Shown here piece after piece: positions 45,996-54,345 of a DNA stretch of 64,000 nucleotides. Position 1 is the first letter of the stretch, and every line of letters begins with the position of its first letter. A program made the position numbers and the translations under genes. The DNA lies in NCBI RefSeq assembly GCF_011316935.1, contig NZ_WLYS01000007.1, forward strand, positions 62,001 to 126,000, given 5' to 3'. The stretch comes from Sphingobacterium chungjuense. GTDB taxonomy: Bacteria > Bacteroidota > Bacteroidia > Sphingobacteriales > Sphingobacteriaceae. Below the pieces are notes generated by a model that saw only the letters and a list, made by a program, of their open reading frames with translations, was not told the DNA's origin and did not search any database.

Positions 45996-46612
45996 TTTTC
46001 GTATTTATAGTGAACGATCAAGCCATAAATGATATGCAATACTCCAAATCCTATCGCCCAAAACCAAACTCCATAACCAGGAATCGCTAGCGCAAATATA
46101 CCTAAGATGACTTCCAATATTCCAAGATAACGCACTTCTTTGAATGTATACACACTACCAGAAGTGAGCGCAAGACCATAAAATATCAACAACATCGATG
46201 CGATCATACTGTACGCCCCCCTGTTGATTAATACAATAGAAACAATCCCGCCTGTCACTAATGGCACGGCAACAGCAAACAACAGATTTTTACTCGTAAT
46301 ATTCCAAATGGATTGCCGATTGATTTTAGCTTTGCGTTGAGCCATCAGATAACCAGTCAGCAAAGCTGCAAACAGCACAACAATGGCAGCAATCACCAAT
46401 TTGTCAATAACCGCCTCATCTGTTACGTAAAAATCGCGGTATCCAAACTGGCTCTTAAAACCATAAACCGTGATATAGCCATACGCCGCCCCAAGTAGCG
46501 CGTAGATGCCGACTAATACCCCAGAAAGTCCACTAATGGAGACAAATTTGGATGATTTCTCCATCAGCTTTCGGATATTTCCGAGTTCTTCTATCAAATG
46601 ATTGTCTTTCAT
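45992..46612 (-). CDS. polytopic membrane protein of the creD operon
   Basis: The 206-residue protein has about six hydrophobic helices (about 22-42, 68-90, 108-128, 132-152, 160-176 and 178-198) after a short charged N-terminus. I do not recognise a named family, but membrane proteins of this shape often precede HTH_34 regulators in Bacteroidota. Its stop overlaps the regulator's GTG by 4 bp. An operator-like palindrome sits 1-23 bp upstream of the start codon. Confidence 0.75.
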   Translation of the reverse strand: MKDNHLIEELGNIRKLMEKSSKFVSISGLSGVLVGIYALLGAAYGYITVYGFKSQFGYRDFYVTDEAVIDKLVIAAIVVLFAALLTGYLMAQRKAKINRQSIWNITSKNLLFAVAVPLVTGGIVSIVLINRGAYSMIASMLLIFYGLALTSGSVYTFKEVRYLGILEVILGIFALAIPGYGVWFWAIGFGVLHIIYGLIVHYKYEK

Positions 46613-46635
46613 AAAAGTACTTTGATATTCAAAGT
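46613..46635. promoter_or_regulatory. operator candidate at the head of the creD operon
   Basis: GTACTTTG-ATATT-CAAAGT preceded by AAAA; with one more base on the right it becomes TACTTTGA-TAT-TCAAAGTA, a perfect palindrome with 8-base arms. It is nearly identical to 45657-45679. Confidence 0.65.
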
Positions 46636-46743
46636 AAAATAAAAGATTTTGTATTTTAAAATTTTTGTTCGTTTTTCCATGTTGTTAATGAATGATTGAT
46701 TATGGAACATGATGTGAAGATCACATCGGCCAAGTCTTCCAAC

Positions 46744-46769
46744 AAAAAAGCTCCCTGAAACAGGGAGCT
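46744..46769 (-). terminator. terminator of the beta-oxidation operon
   Basis: AGCTCCCTG / CAGGGAGCT with a 3-base loop; on the minus strand a T-run follows. It lies 52 bp or more past the last stop of the operon. Confidence 0.88.
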
Positions 46770-46820
46770 CACCATTGGGTATTCTAATTATTAGTGTGTG
46801 CTATTTAATGGTATACACAG

Positions 46821-48602
46821 CTAAAAGCTGTATTTATTATCATCGATTAGTTTGCGCGCGATACGTTGACGTGCTTCTTTGACATTAAATGGTTCGGCTT
46901 TTGTAAAACGCTTCAATCCGACTAACATCATGCGCAATTCATCACCTTCTCCGAACGAATTTAAAGCTTCTTTACCGGCAACTTGTACTTTGTCTAGCAC
47001 CGAGTGAAGATATACACGCGCCATGTCCGTTGGTAATGCAGCGGCTTCTTCGCCTTGGGTATGGTATACTTTTTCGACACGAAGCAACACGGATTCCGCC
47101 ACATACACATATCCTATAATGTCGGCGATGTTCATCAGAATCTCTTGTTCTTTCGACAGAGACATCATCAGCTTTTGAACCGCAGCACCCGCCACTAGCA
47201 GACCGGCTTTTTTCAAATTAGCAATGATTTTCTTTTCAGCTGCGAATGGCGCCTCGTCTTCTGCTCCAAAATCTGGAATCGCCATCAATTCATTGGCTAC
47301 CGCCGTAGCTGGGCCCATCAAATCGATTTCGCCTTTCATGGCACGCTTTAATAGCATGTCGACGACTAAAAGACGATTGACTTCGTTTGTCCCTTCAAAA
47401 ATACGGTTGATCCGTGCATCGCGATAGGCTCTTTCCATTGGCGCATCTGCTGAATAGCCCATACCGCCGTAAATTTGCACGCCTTCGTCTACCACGTAAT
47501 CCAGCATTTCTGAACACCATACTTTGATGATAGCACATTCTATCGCAAATTGTTCTACCGATTTCAATTTTGCTTTGGCTTCGTCTACACCCTCTGCAAT
47601 TAATGCATCATACGCATCATCAATATTTTGTCCGGCGCGGTAAGCAGCACTTTCATTGGCGTATAAGCGAGTAGCCATTTCTGCCAGTTTGTAACGGATT
47701 GCACCAAATTTTGAGATAGGCAAATTAAATTGAATTCGTTCATTTGCGTAGCGAACAGAGGCATTGATAACGGAACGAGACGATCCGATAGTCGCTGCTC
47801 CTAACTTGATACGACCGATATTCAGAATGTTTACCGCGATCTTAAATCCGTTTTCGCGTTCCGAGAGCAAATTCTCTACCGGCACGGCGCAATCATTAAA
47901 AAATACTTGGCGTGTGGAAGAACCTTTGATTCCTAGTTTGTGTTCCTCTGGATTCATGGTGATGCCTCCAAATTCACGCTCTACGATAAAAGCCGTTAAG
48001 TTCTTATCATCGTCAATCTTGGCGAAAACAATGAAGATATCAGCAAAACCACCATTGGTGATCCACATTTTCTGTCCGTTCAGGATGTAGTGCGTGCCTT
48101 CCGGATTTAATTTGGCGGAGGTGCGGCCGGAGTTGGCATCCGAACCAGAGTTGGGTTCAGTAAGACAATAAGCTGCTTTCCATTCGCCAGTCGTCAGCTT
48201 AGGAATATATTTATCTTTTTGTGTATCATTTCCATAGTACAAAATGGGCAATGTACCAATACCAGTGTGCGCAGAAAGTGCGACAGCAAAGCTGTGACCG
48301 CCACCTACTGCATCTGTTACCAGCATAGACGTGTTGAAGTTTTTGCCAAAACCGCCATATTGTTCTGGAATAGATACACCAAGCAAACCCAATTCTCCCG
48401 CTTTGTCTAGCAATCCTTGCATGATACCTTCTTCTTGCTTATCGATACGATCTAGGTTATTCAAAACCTCCGAATCCAAAAAGTCAAGGCAGGTCTGACG
48501 TATCATTTTCGCTTCTTCATCGAACTCTTCCGGGATGAAGACATCTTGATAAGATGTTTCGCGGATCACGAATTCTCCGCCTTTTATTGCTTTATTGCTC
48601 AT
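46821..48602 (-). CDS. acyl-CoA dehydrogenase, long form (FadE/VLCAD-like)
   Basis: The 593-residue flavoenzyme has the ACAD core (YCLTEPNSGSDANSGRTSA, QKMWITNGGFADIF, and the catalytic-base region MERAYRDARINRIFEGTNEV) plus a C-terminal helical extension of about 170 residues, as in very-long-chain enzymes. It makes trans-2-enoyl-CoA from acyl-CoA. It is the last gene of the operon with thiolase and the two-domain hydratase/dehydrogenase, which together complete the beta-oxidation cycle. Confidence 0.93.
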   Translation of the reverse strand: MSNKAIKGGEFVIRETSYQDVFIPEEFDEEAKMIRQTCLDFLDSEVLNNLDRIDKQEEGIMQGLLDKAGELGLLGVSIPEQYGGFGKNFNTSMLVTDAVGGGHSFAVALSAHTGIGTLPILYYGNDTQKDKYIPKLTTGEWKAAYCLTEPNSGSDANSGRTSAKLNPEGTHYILNGQKMWITNGGFADIFIVFAKIDDDKNLTAFIVEREFGGITMNPEEHKLGIKGSSTRQVFFNDCAVPVENLLSERENGFKIAVNILNIGRIKLGAATIGSSRSVINASVRYANERIQFNLPISKFGAIRYKLAEMATRLYANESAAYRAGQNIDDAYDALIAEGVDEAKAKLKSVEQFAIECAIIKVWCSEMLDYVVDEGVQIYGGMGYSADAPMERAYRDARINRIFEGTNEVNRLLVVDMLLKRAMKGEIDLMGPATAVANELMAIPDFGAEDEAPFAAEKKIIANLKKAGLLVAGAAVQKLMMSLSKEQEILMNIADIIGYVYVAESVLLRVEKVYHTQGEEAAALPTDMARVYLHSVLDKVQVAGKEALNSFGEGDELRMMLVGLKRFTKAEPFNVKEARQRIARKLIDDNKYSF

Positions 48603-48632
48603 ATCTCTAATATTTACTTTTGAAACTTAATT

Positions 48633-49805
48633 TTACAGCAGCTCGAAAATTCCGGCAGCTCCCTGTCCTGAACCCACACACATCGTAACCATACCGTATT
48701 TGCCTTGACGGCGTTTTAATTCATGTAGTACTTGCACGGTTAATTTTGCTCCAGTACAACCCAGTGGATGCCCTAGAGCGATAGCTCCGCCATTGACATT
48801 GATCTTGCTTGTATCTAGATCTAGCTCGCGAATGACTGTCAACGATTGCGAAGCAAAAGCCTCGTTGAGTTCGATCAAATCAATATCTTCTTTTTTCAAG
48901 CCGGCCATTTTCAATGCCTTTGGAATGGCTTCGATCGGACCAATCCCCATAATGCGTGGGGGTACACCCGCCACGCCGTAGCTCACTAATCGAGCAATCG
49001 GCTCTACATTCAATTCCTTCAGTTTCGCTTCAGAAACTACTAGCACAAATGCAGCGCCATCGGAGGTTTGCGAAGAATTTCCGGCAGTAACGACGCCATC
49101 TGCTGCAAATACGGGTCTTAGTTTGTTCAACACTTCCAAGGAAGTATCTGCACGTGGGCCCTCATCGGTATCTACTACGTAATCTCGCGATGCGATTTTA
49201 TCATCTTTAAAATAATTCTCGGTTACCTTAATCGGCAACACACCGTCTTTTAAGTTTCCATTCTTGATCGCTTCTACGGCCTTTTTATGCGACTCTAAAG
49301 CAAAGATATCTTGGTCTTCACGTGACACTTTGTATTCTTTGGCCACAGCTTCTGCTGTCAATCCCATACCCCAGTACCAATCTGGATTTTCTTTGGCTAC
49401 TTTGGGATTTGGTGCCAACTTCCAACCGCCCATGGGCATTCCCGACATGACTTCGACACCGCCAGCAATGATACAATCAGCCATTCCTGATTTTATCTTA
49501 GCGACTGCCGTTGCGATCGTATCCAAACCCGAAGCACAGTATCTGTTTACTGTTACGCCCGGCACTTTGTCTGTATTCAATCCCATCAGGGAAATCATTC
49601 GGGCAATGTTGAGCCCTTGCTCGGCTTCGGGTGTTGCATTACCCACGATCACATCGTCTATCTGTTCTACATTCAAGTTCGGAATGGTAGACACCATGTG
49701 TTGGATCACTTCACTAGCCAACTCGTCTGCGCGCATGAAACGAAATACGCCTCTAGGCGCTTTCCCTACTGCTGTACGATAACCTGCTATAATATATGCT
49801 TCCAT
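48633..49805 (-). CDS. acetyl-CoA acyltransferase (3-ketoacyl-CoA thiolase)
   Basis: The 390-residue thiolase has the acyl-accepting cysteine in TVNRYCASGLDTIA (about residue 90), the NEAFASQ segment, and the C-terminal GHPLGCTGAK and CVGSGQGAAG with the second catalytic Cys and His. It cleaves 3-ketoacyl-CoA with CoA, the last beta-oxidation step. It lies 30 bp upstream of the acyl-CoA dehydrogenase and is separated from the hydratase/dehydrogenase gene by a four-helix-bundle gene. Confidence 0.94.
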   Translation of the reverse strand: MEAYIIAGYRTAVGKAPRGVFRFMRADELASEVIQHMVSTIPNLNVEQIDDVIVGNATPEAEQGLNIARMISLMGLNTDKVPGVTVNRYCASGLDTIATAVAKIKSGMADCIIAGGVEVMSGMPMGGWKLAPNPKVAKENPDWYWGMGLTAEAVAKEYKVSREDQDIFALESHKKAVEAIKNGNLKDGVLPIKVTENYFKDDKIASRDYVVDTDEGPRADTSLEVLNKLRPVFAADGVVTAGNSSQTSDGAAFVLVVSEAKLKELNVEPIARLVSYGVAGVPPRIMGIGPIEAIPKALKMAGLKKEDIDLIELNEAFASQSLTVIRELDLDTSKINVNGGAIALGHPLGCTGAKLTVQVLHELKRRQGKYGMVTMCVGSGQGAAGIFELL

Positions 49806-49823
49806 GATTTTTTTGATTTTAGC

Positions 49824-49848
49824 AGTTAGATATTAGAATTTAGACCTT
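49824..49848 (+). repeat. heptanucleotide AGNNNTT repeats, left flank of the four-helix-bundle gene
   Basis: Reads AGTT, AGATATT, AGAATTT, AGACCTT. Part of it encodes the last residues of the four-helix-bundle protein on the other strand. Confidence 0.6.
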
Positions 49849-50174
49849 AATTTCTGTTGGAATACATAACTGATCTTTCGCCGTTCAGCCAGCATGTCGC
49901 TCATTCGATTTAATTCCATTTCTGATATATAACCCAAATTTTTTGATATAATTAATTGTGTTTCGACTTCGTACATAGACGCGTGTGCTATGGCCAGAAA
50001 GCGTAAAAAATCTTTGTCAGAATTTCGACCAGCTCCTTCCGCAATATTTGATGGAATGGAGACTGCAGCTCTGTTTATTTGATTAATGAGATTAAATCTT
50101 TCGCTTGTAGGGAACTTTTCTGTGAGCCTGTAAAGCTCAGATACGGTATCCATACTTTTTGCCAAAGTTTCCAT
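49833..50174 (-). CDS. four-helix-bundle protein (23S rRNA intervening-sequence protein family)
   Basis: This 113-residue protein starts at the ATG at 50174 (METLAKSMDTVSELYRL). The segment LINQINRAAVSIPSNIAEGA is the family signature, followed by FLRFLAIAHASMYEVETQL. The family (TIGR02436) is named for proteins inside 23S rRNA intervening sequences and is related to the Avd accessory protein of diversity-generating retroelements. No reverse transcriptase or template repeat is present. Its insertion into a beta-oxidation operon and its repeat flanks suggest a mobile cassette. Confidence 0.88.
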   Translation of the reverse strand: METLAKSMDTVSELYRLTEKFPTSERFNLINQINRAAVSIPSNIAEGAGRNSDKDFLRFLAIAHASMYEVETQLIISKNLGYISEMELNRMSDMLAERRKISYVFQQKLRSKF

Positions 50175-50189
50175 TCTCAATAATGGTGC

Positions 50190-50217
50190 ACAGTCTAAAT
50201 ACTAATTACTCAATACT
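50190..50217 (-). repeat. heptanucleotide repeats, right flank of the four-helix-bundle gene
   Basis: On the minus strand it reads AGTATTG, AGTAATT, AGTATTT, AGACTGT: four consecutive 7-base units like those on the left flank but inverted relative to them. Confidence 0.6.
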
Positions 50218-50230
50218 TATAATCTATTTC

Positions 50231-52657
50231 TTAATTCCTCAACGGCTTACCTTTCGTCAACATATGCTGAATGCGTTCTAAAGTTTTGCGCTCGGCACAC
50301 AATTCCAAAAAGGCTTTTCGTTCGATATCTAATAGGTACTGCTCGGAAACTTCTGTTGGTGCCGACAGATCACCGCCACACATCACCCAACCTAATTTTT
50401 CGGAGATCTTCTTATCGTGCTCGGAAATGTAATTCCCAGCCTGCATAGAAGCCGATCCGGCATAAACTATTCCGAGACCTTGCTTTCCAAGTACCTTGAT
50501 ATCCTTACGTTGCGCTGGTTGCAAATAACCTTCATTAGCTAACTCCAACGCTTTCGCCTTGGCGTCTGCTAAAAGGCGCTTTCTATTCATGGTAATCGCG
50601 AACTTTCCTTTTTGCAAGTAACCGAGTTCGTATGCTTCTACGGCAGAAGTTGATACTTTTGCCTGCCCAACGGTCAAGAAGCGCTCTTTCAACGTATTTT
50701 GCGTGATCTGATCTTCTTTGAATTCGTCTGAAGCGCGTAAAGCAAATTCTTTGGAACCGCCACCACCTGGGATGACACCGACTCCAAATTCTACCAAGCC
50801 CATATAGGTTTCAGCATGCAATTGTACAAAGTCGGCGTGCATCGAAAACTCACAGCCGCCGCCTAGCGCGAGCTGAAATGGTGCAACAACTACGGGGATA
50901 GAAGAATAACGTAAGCGCATGGCTGTATTTTGGAACATGCGAATGGCCATATTCAACTCATCATAATCTTGCTCGACCGCCATCATGAAGATCATGCCAA
51001 TGTTTGCACCAGCAGAGAAGTTTTTGCCGTCATTGGTAATCACCATACCACGGTATTCTTGCTCTGCAAGATCAATCGCTTTGTTGACTCCTTGAATAAC
51101 ATCGCCACCGATGGTATTCATCTTAGTATGAAACTCACAGTTGATAATACCATCACCTAAGTCGGTGATCGTTACACCAGAGTTTTTCCAAATGGTATGC
51201 TTGTCGCGAATATTATCTAATACGATTAGATCTTCGGCACCTGGAATTGCTTTGTAAGATTTCGATTGGATGTCGTAATAGTTTTTGACACCGTCAACTA
51301 CTTTATAAAAATGCTCATGACCAGCTTCGAGCATCTCGTGCACCCATGCAGCTACTTGACCAGACTGGCCTGGCAGACGTTTCTCTTCGCTCTTAATTTT
51401 TTCGATGGTTTTGCGCACACCTAAAGCATCCCAAACCTCGAATGGGCCTAATTCCCAGCCAAAGCCGGCACGCATGGCATCGTCGATACGATAGAAATCG
51501 TCTGTAATTTCTGGTACGCGATTAGAAACATATTCGAACAAAGGATAATGCATCGCGCGGAATAATTCGGCGGCTTTATCTGTACCTTGTTCGTACACCT
51601 TCATGCGTTTACGAATATCTTCTACAGGTTTCGTGGCTTCCAGCGTACTCGATTTCACCTTTTGTTGTTCGCCGTACTCTAAAGTTTTCAGGTTTAGCGA
51701 CAGGATATTAGAATTTCCTTTATCGTCTTTTACCTTTTTATAAAAACCTTGTTTTGTTTTTTCGCCGAGCCATTTCTTTTCCGCCATCTGGCTGATGTAT
51801 GAAGGCAGCTGAAATACGCCTTTGGCTTCATCGTTTGGTGCATTCTCGGTTAATCCGTTGGCCACATTGACTAATGTGTCCAAACCGACCACATCTGCCG
51901 TACGGAAGGTTGCCGATTTGGGATGTCCCATTGCTGGCCCCGTATATTTATCTACTTCTTCTACGGTGAGGCCTAACTGTTCGATCAGATGCGTAAGCGC
52001 TAACATGGAATACACACCAATACGATTTCCGATGAAAGCCGGTGTATCTTTACACAACACAACGGTTTTTCCCAACAGCTTATCGCCAAAATAAGTTAGA
52101 AAATCAATCACAGAAGGATCAGTATGCTCCGTTGGGATGATTTCAAAGAGCTCCAAATAACGCGGAGGATTAAAGAAGTGCGTACCACAGAAATTCTTTT
52201 TGAAATCCTCGCTGCGACCTTCTGCCATCAGGTGAATTGGTATACCTGACGTATTAGAAGTTACCAACGTGCCTTCTTTGCGGTATTTTTCGACTTGATC
52301 AAATACCGTTTTTTTGATATCTAAACGCTCCACGACTACTTCGATCACCCAGTCAGCGTGCGCGATATCTTTCATATTATCTTCGAAGTTTCCAGTGGTG
52401 ATGCGGTTAGCGAAGCGCTTACTGTATATGGGGGAGGGATTTGTTTTGAGTGCCGTATCTAAGGATGTATTGACAATTCGGTTTCTTACCGCCTTGCTAT
52501 CCAGACTCAGTCCCTTTGATTCTTCTTGAGGCAGAAGCTCTTTGGGGACGATATCCAGAAGGAGCACTTCTACACCAATATTTGCAAAGTGACATGCGAT
52601 TCGAGAGCCCATTACGCCCGAACCTAACACGGCTACCTTTTTGATATTTTTTTTCAT
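50231..52657 (-). CDS. 3-hydroxyacyl-CoA dehydrogenase / enoyl-CoA hydratase fusion
   Basis: The 808-residue bifunctional enzyme has the dehydrogenase first and the hydratase second, the reverse of E. coli FadB. The NAD-binding loop is VLGSGVMGSRIACHFAN (about 10-26), followed by GTHFFNPPRYLELFEIIP and the 3HCDH C-terminal domain. The crotonase domain (about 500-700) has the oxyanion-hole segments NDGKNFSAGANIGM and LALGGGCEFSMHAD, with FGVGVIPGGGG. It hydrates enoyl-CoA and oxidises the product. It follows the MarR gene by 54 bp and leads the operon. Confidence 0.94.
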   Translation of the reverse strand: MKKNIKKVAVLGSGVMGSRIACHFANIGVEVLLLDIVPKELLPQEESKGLSLDSKAVRNRIVNTSLDTALKTNPSPIYSKRFANRITTGNFEDNMKDIAHADWVIEVVVERLDIKKTVFDQVEKYRKEGTLVTSNTSGIPIHLMAEGRSEDFKKNFCGTHFFNPPRYLELFEIIPTEHTDPSVIDFLTYFGDKLLGKTVVLCKDTPAFIGNRIGVYSMLALTHLIEQLGLTVEEVDKYTGPAMGHPKSATFRTADVVGLDTLVNVANGLTENAPNDEAKGVFQLPSYISQMAEKKWLGEKTKQGFYKKVKDDKGNSNILSLNLKTLEYGEQQKVKSSTLEATKPVEDIRKRMKVYEQGTDKAAELFRAMHYPLFEYVSNRVPEITDDFYRIDDAMRAGFGWELGPFEVWDALGVRKTIEKIKSEEKRLPGQSGQVAAWVHEMLEAGHEHFYKVVDGVKNYYDIQSKSYKAIPGAEDLIVLDNIRDKHTIWKNSGVTITDLGDGIINCEFHTKMNTIGGDVIQGVNKAIDLAEQEYRGMVITNDGKNFSAGANIGMIFMMAVEQDYDELNMAIRMFQNTAMRLRYSSIPVVVAPFQLALGGGCEFSMHADFVQLHAETYMGLVEFGVGVIPGGGGSKEFALRASDEFKEDQITQNTLKERFLTVGQAKVSTSAVEAYELGYLQKGKFAITMNRKRLLADAKAKALELANEGYLQPAQRKDIKVLGKQGLGIVYAGSASMQAGNYISEHDKKISEKLGWVMCGGDLSAPTEVSEQYLLDIERKAFLELCAERKTLERIQHMLTKGKPLRN

Positions 52658-52711
52658 ATCATCTTATTTTAGATTTATTATGTAATTGCTACCAGCAGGT
52701 GCTGGCATGCA

Positions 52712-53167
52712 TTAGAGTTTCACTGTTGAATTTTCTCTTTTGGGGTCATATTTAGAAACCAGTTCATTGATCTTCAACAACGTTTTGATGAGCTGAGCCC
52801 GTTCTTTGGCGGTGAGCTCTTCATCCAGAAAGTTATTAAAATCCCGAACCACATGCTTAGCAACGTTTCTTTTCTCTATACCCAACTCGGTAAGATATAC
52901 CTTAACGGATCGCTTATCTGTCGTGCTGGCTTCCCTGTATATGAAGCCAAGATTCTCCAAATTGTTTAGCACACGTGACAAACTCGTCGTCTTTACGCCA
53001 GTCGAATTGGCAATATGCGATACAGGTGTACCATCTCGATGGATATTGATCAAAATATAACCAGCTGCTTGAGTAAAGCCATCTTGAGCAGCAATTTGGT
53101 TGTATTTATTTGCCAAATTTTGCCAACAAGCTTTTAAAAAATAATCTATCGTGTTATCTTGACTCAT
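52712..53167 (-). CDS. MarR family transcriptional regulator of the beta-oxidation operon
   Basis: The 151-residue regulator shows the MarR winged helix: HIANSTGVKTTSLSRVLNNLENLGFIYR and the wing STTDKRSVKVYLTELG. It heads the beta-oxidation operon. A palindrome in its own promoter has a close match upstream of the unlinked acyl-CoA dehydrogenase gene at 16551, so it probably represses fatty-acid degradation genes and releases on binding an acyl-CoA. That ligand is inferred by analogy with other MarR-type regulators of lipid catabolism. Confidence 0.88.
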   Translation of the reverse strand: MSQDNTIDYFLKACWQNLANKYNQIAAQDGFTQAAGYILINIHRDGTPVSHIANSTGVKTTSLSRVLNNLENLGFIYREASTTDKRSVKVYLTELGIEKRNVAKHVVRDFNNFLDEELTAKERAQLIKTLLKINELVSKYDPKRENSTVKL

Positions 53168-53187
53168 AATTAGTTATCTACAATTGC

Positions 53188-53199
53188 TATGCCAGCATA
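53188..53199. promoter_or_regulatory. MarR operator candidate
   Basis: The core TATGCCAGCATA lies in TTGCTATG-CCAG-CATAACAA. Read on the minus strand (TTGTTATGCTGGCATAGCAA) it matches the acyl-CoA dehydrogenase palindrome core at 16 of 20 positions. It sits between the -7 box and the MarR start codon. Confidence 0.62.
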
Positions 53200-53200
53200 A

Positions 53201-53232
53201 CAAATTTAACAGATGTTTAGCATATTCCAAAA
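53201..53232 (-). promoter_or_regulatory. promoter of the beta-oxidation operon
   Basis: On the minus strand: TTTTG (53228-53232) as -33, a 19-bp spacer, and TAAATTTG (53201-53208) as -7. Both elements and the spacing fit the Bacteroidota consensus. Confidence 0.65.
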
Positions 53233-53287
53233 TTTTTATCTCCTTAATTTGCAAAAAATCGCATGACGCAATTTCGGCAATAAAATT

Positions 53288-53295
53288 TAACTTTG
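53288..53295 (+). promoter_or_regulatory. possible -7 element for the Fe(II)/2OG oxygenase
   Basis: TAACTTTG fits TAnnTTTG, 22 bp before the start codon. The -33 element is unclear. Confidence 0.4.
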
Positions 53296-53317
53296 TTTAT
53301 CATTAAAAACATGTCGT

Positions 53318-54280
53318 ATGGCAGATATAAACATACCTAGGCTAGATTTGTTGCAGTATACCGAAGGGAATGACGTGCAGCGCAAACAGTTTTCACAAGA
53401 TATTGGCAAAGCATTCAACGAAACTGGATTCGTAACTATAGCCAATCATGGGCTAAGTCAATCACTGATCGACGAGCTTTATAAAGTTGTCAAAGATTTT
53501 TTTGACTTACCCGAAGATGTCAAAAATGCATACCAATTTCCAGAGTTAGCCGGACAGCGCGGTTACACTTCTAAAGGCAAAGAGAAAGCCAAAGACGCGA
53601 ACACGCCCGACCTAAAGGAATTCTGGCAACGCGGACAAACTATTGTTGGTGAAGAATATTCTAAGGCTGATTTTCCAGATAACATTATCGTATCGGAATT
53701 GCCACGCTTTAATGAGGTCACGGCAGAAGTGTACAAACGATTAGAAGATGCCGGCAGAAATATCCTTCAAGCTATTGCTGTCTACCTTAATCTGGACGAG
53801 GATTACTTTGAGTCTTTTGTGATTAATGGCAATTCTATTCTACGTGCAATCCATTACTTCCCGATTGAGAATCCAGATGCGATCTCGCCAGATGCGGTTC
53901 GTGCAGGAGCGCATGAAGACATCAACCTGATCACTTTGTTAATTGGTGCTAGTGCTGATGGCTTGGAAGTACTCACTAAAGACAATGAGTGGTTTCCGAT
54001 CAAAGCAAAAGGGGAAGATATTGTGGTCAACGTAGGTGATATGTTGCAACGATTGACTAATAATAAATTGAAATCGACAACACACCGCGTCGTAAATCCA
54101 CCGCGAGAGTTAATGAAAACTTCCCGCTATTCTGTGCCCTTTTTCTTACATCCTAAATCCAGCATGAGTTTGGCGAGTTTGGATGCGACGATTTCGGAAG
54201 AATATCCAAAATTGTATGAAGATTACACCGCAGGACAATATTTGGATGAACGCCTTCGCGAAATTGGCTTAAAAATGTAA
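53318..54280 (+). CDS. Fe(II)/2-oxoglutarate oxygenase, isopenicillin N synthase-like
   Basis: The 320-residue protein matches the DIOX_N plus 2OG-FeII_Oxy layout. The iron triad is H and D in AGAHEDINLITLL and H in STTHRVVNP; the 2-oxoglutarate-binding R is in SRYSVPFF. The N-terminal region FVTIANHGLSQSLIDELY is also typical. Substrates range widely across the family and cannot be told here. No biosynthetic cluster surrounds it, so antibiotic synthesis is unlikely despite the family name. Confidence 0.9.
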   Translation: MADINIPRLDLLQYTEGNDVQRKQFSQDIGKAFNETGFVTIANHGLSQSLIDELYKVVKDFFDLPEDVKNAYQFPELAGQRGYTSKGKEKAKDANTPDLKEFWQRGQTIVGEEYSKADFPDNIIVSELPRFNEVTAEVYKRLEDAGRNILQAIAVYLNLDEDYFESFVINGNSILRAIHYFPIENPDAISPDAVRAGAHEDINLITLLIGASADGLEVLTKDNEWFPIKAKGEDIVVNVGDMLQRLTNNKLKSTTHRVVNPPRELMKTSRYSVPFFLHPKSSMSLASLDATISEEYPKLYEDYTAGQYLDERLREIGLKM

Positions 54281-54301
54281 GCTTTATAGATAGGCTGTAT
54301 T

Positions 54302-54345
54302 ATAAAAGAAATGGAGTAGGTGTTGGCCTACTCCATTTCTTTTAT
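54302..54345. terminator. 19-bp-stem bidirectional terminator inside a coding end
   Basis: ATAAAAGAAATGGAGTAGG / CCTACTCCATTTCTTTTAT is perfect, with a 6-base loop. The right arm includes the last codons and TAG of the convergent MmcQ/YjbR gene. Confidence 0.88.

Noticed and set aside
49833-50174. Diversity-generating retroelement, suggested by the Avd-like four-helix-bundle protein
   Set aside because: No reverse transcriptase and no template/variable repeat pair were seen nearby.
53318-54280. Beta-lactam biosynthesis gene
   Set aside because: The isopenicillin N synthase-like fold covers many oxygenases and no biosynthetic genes surround it.
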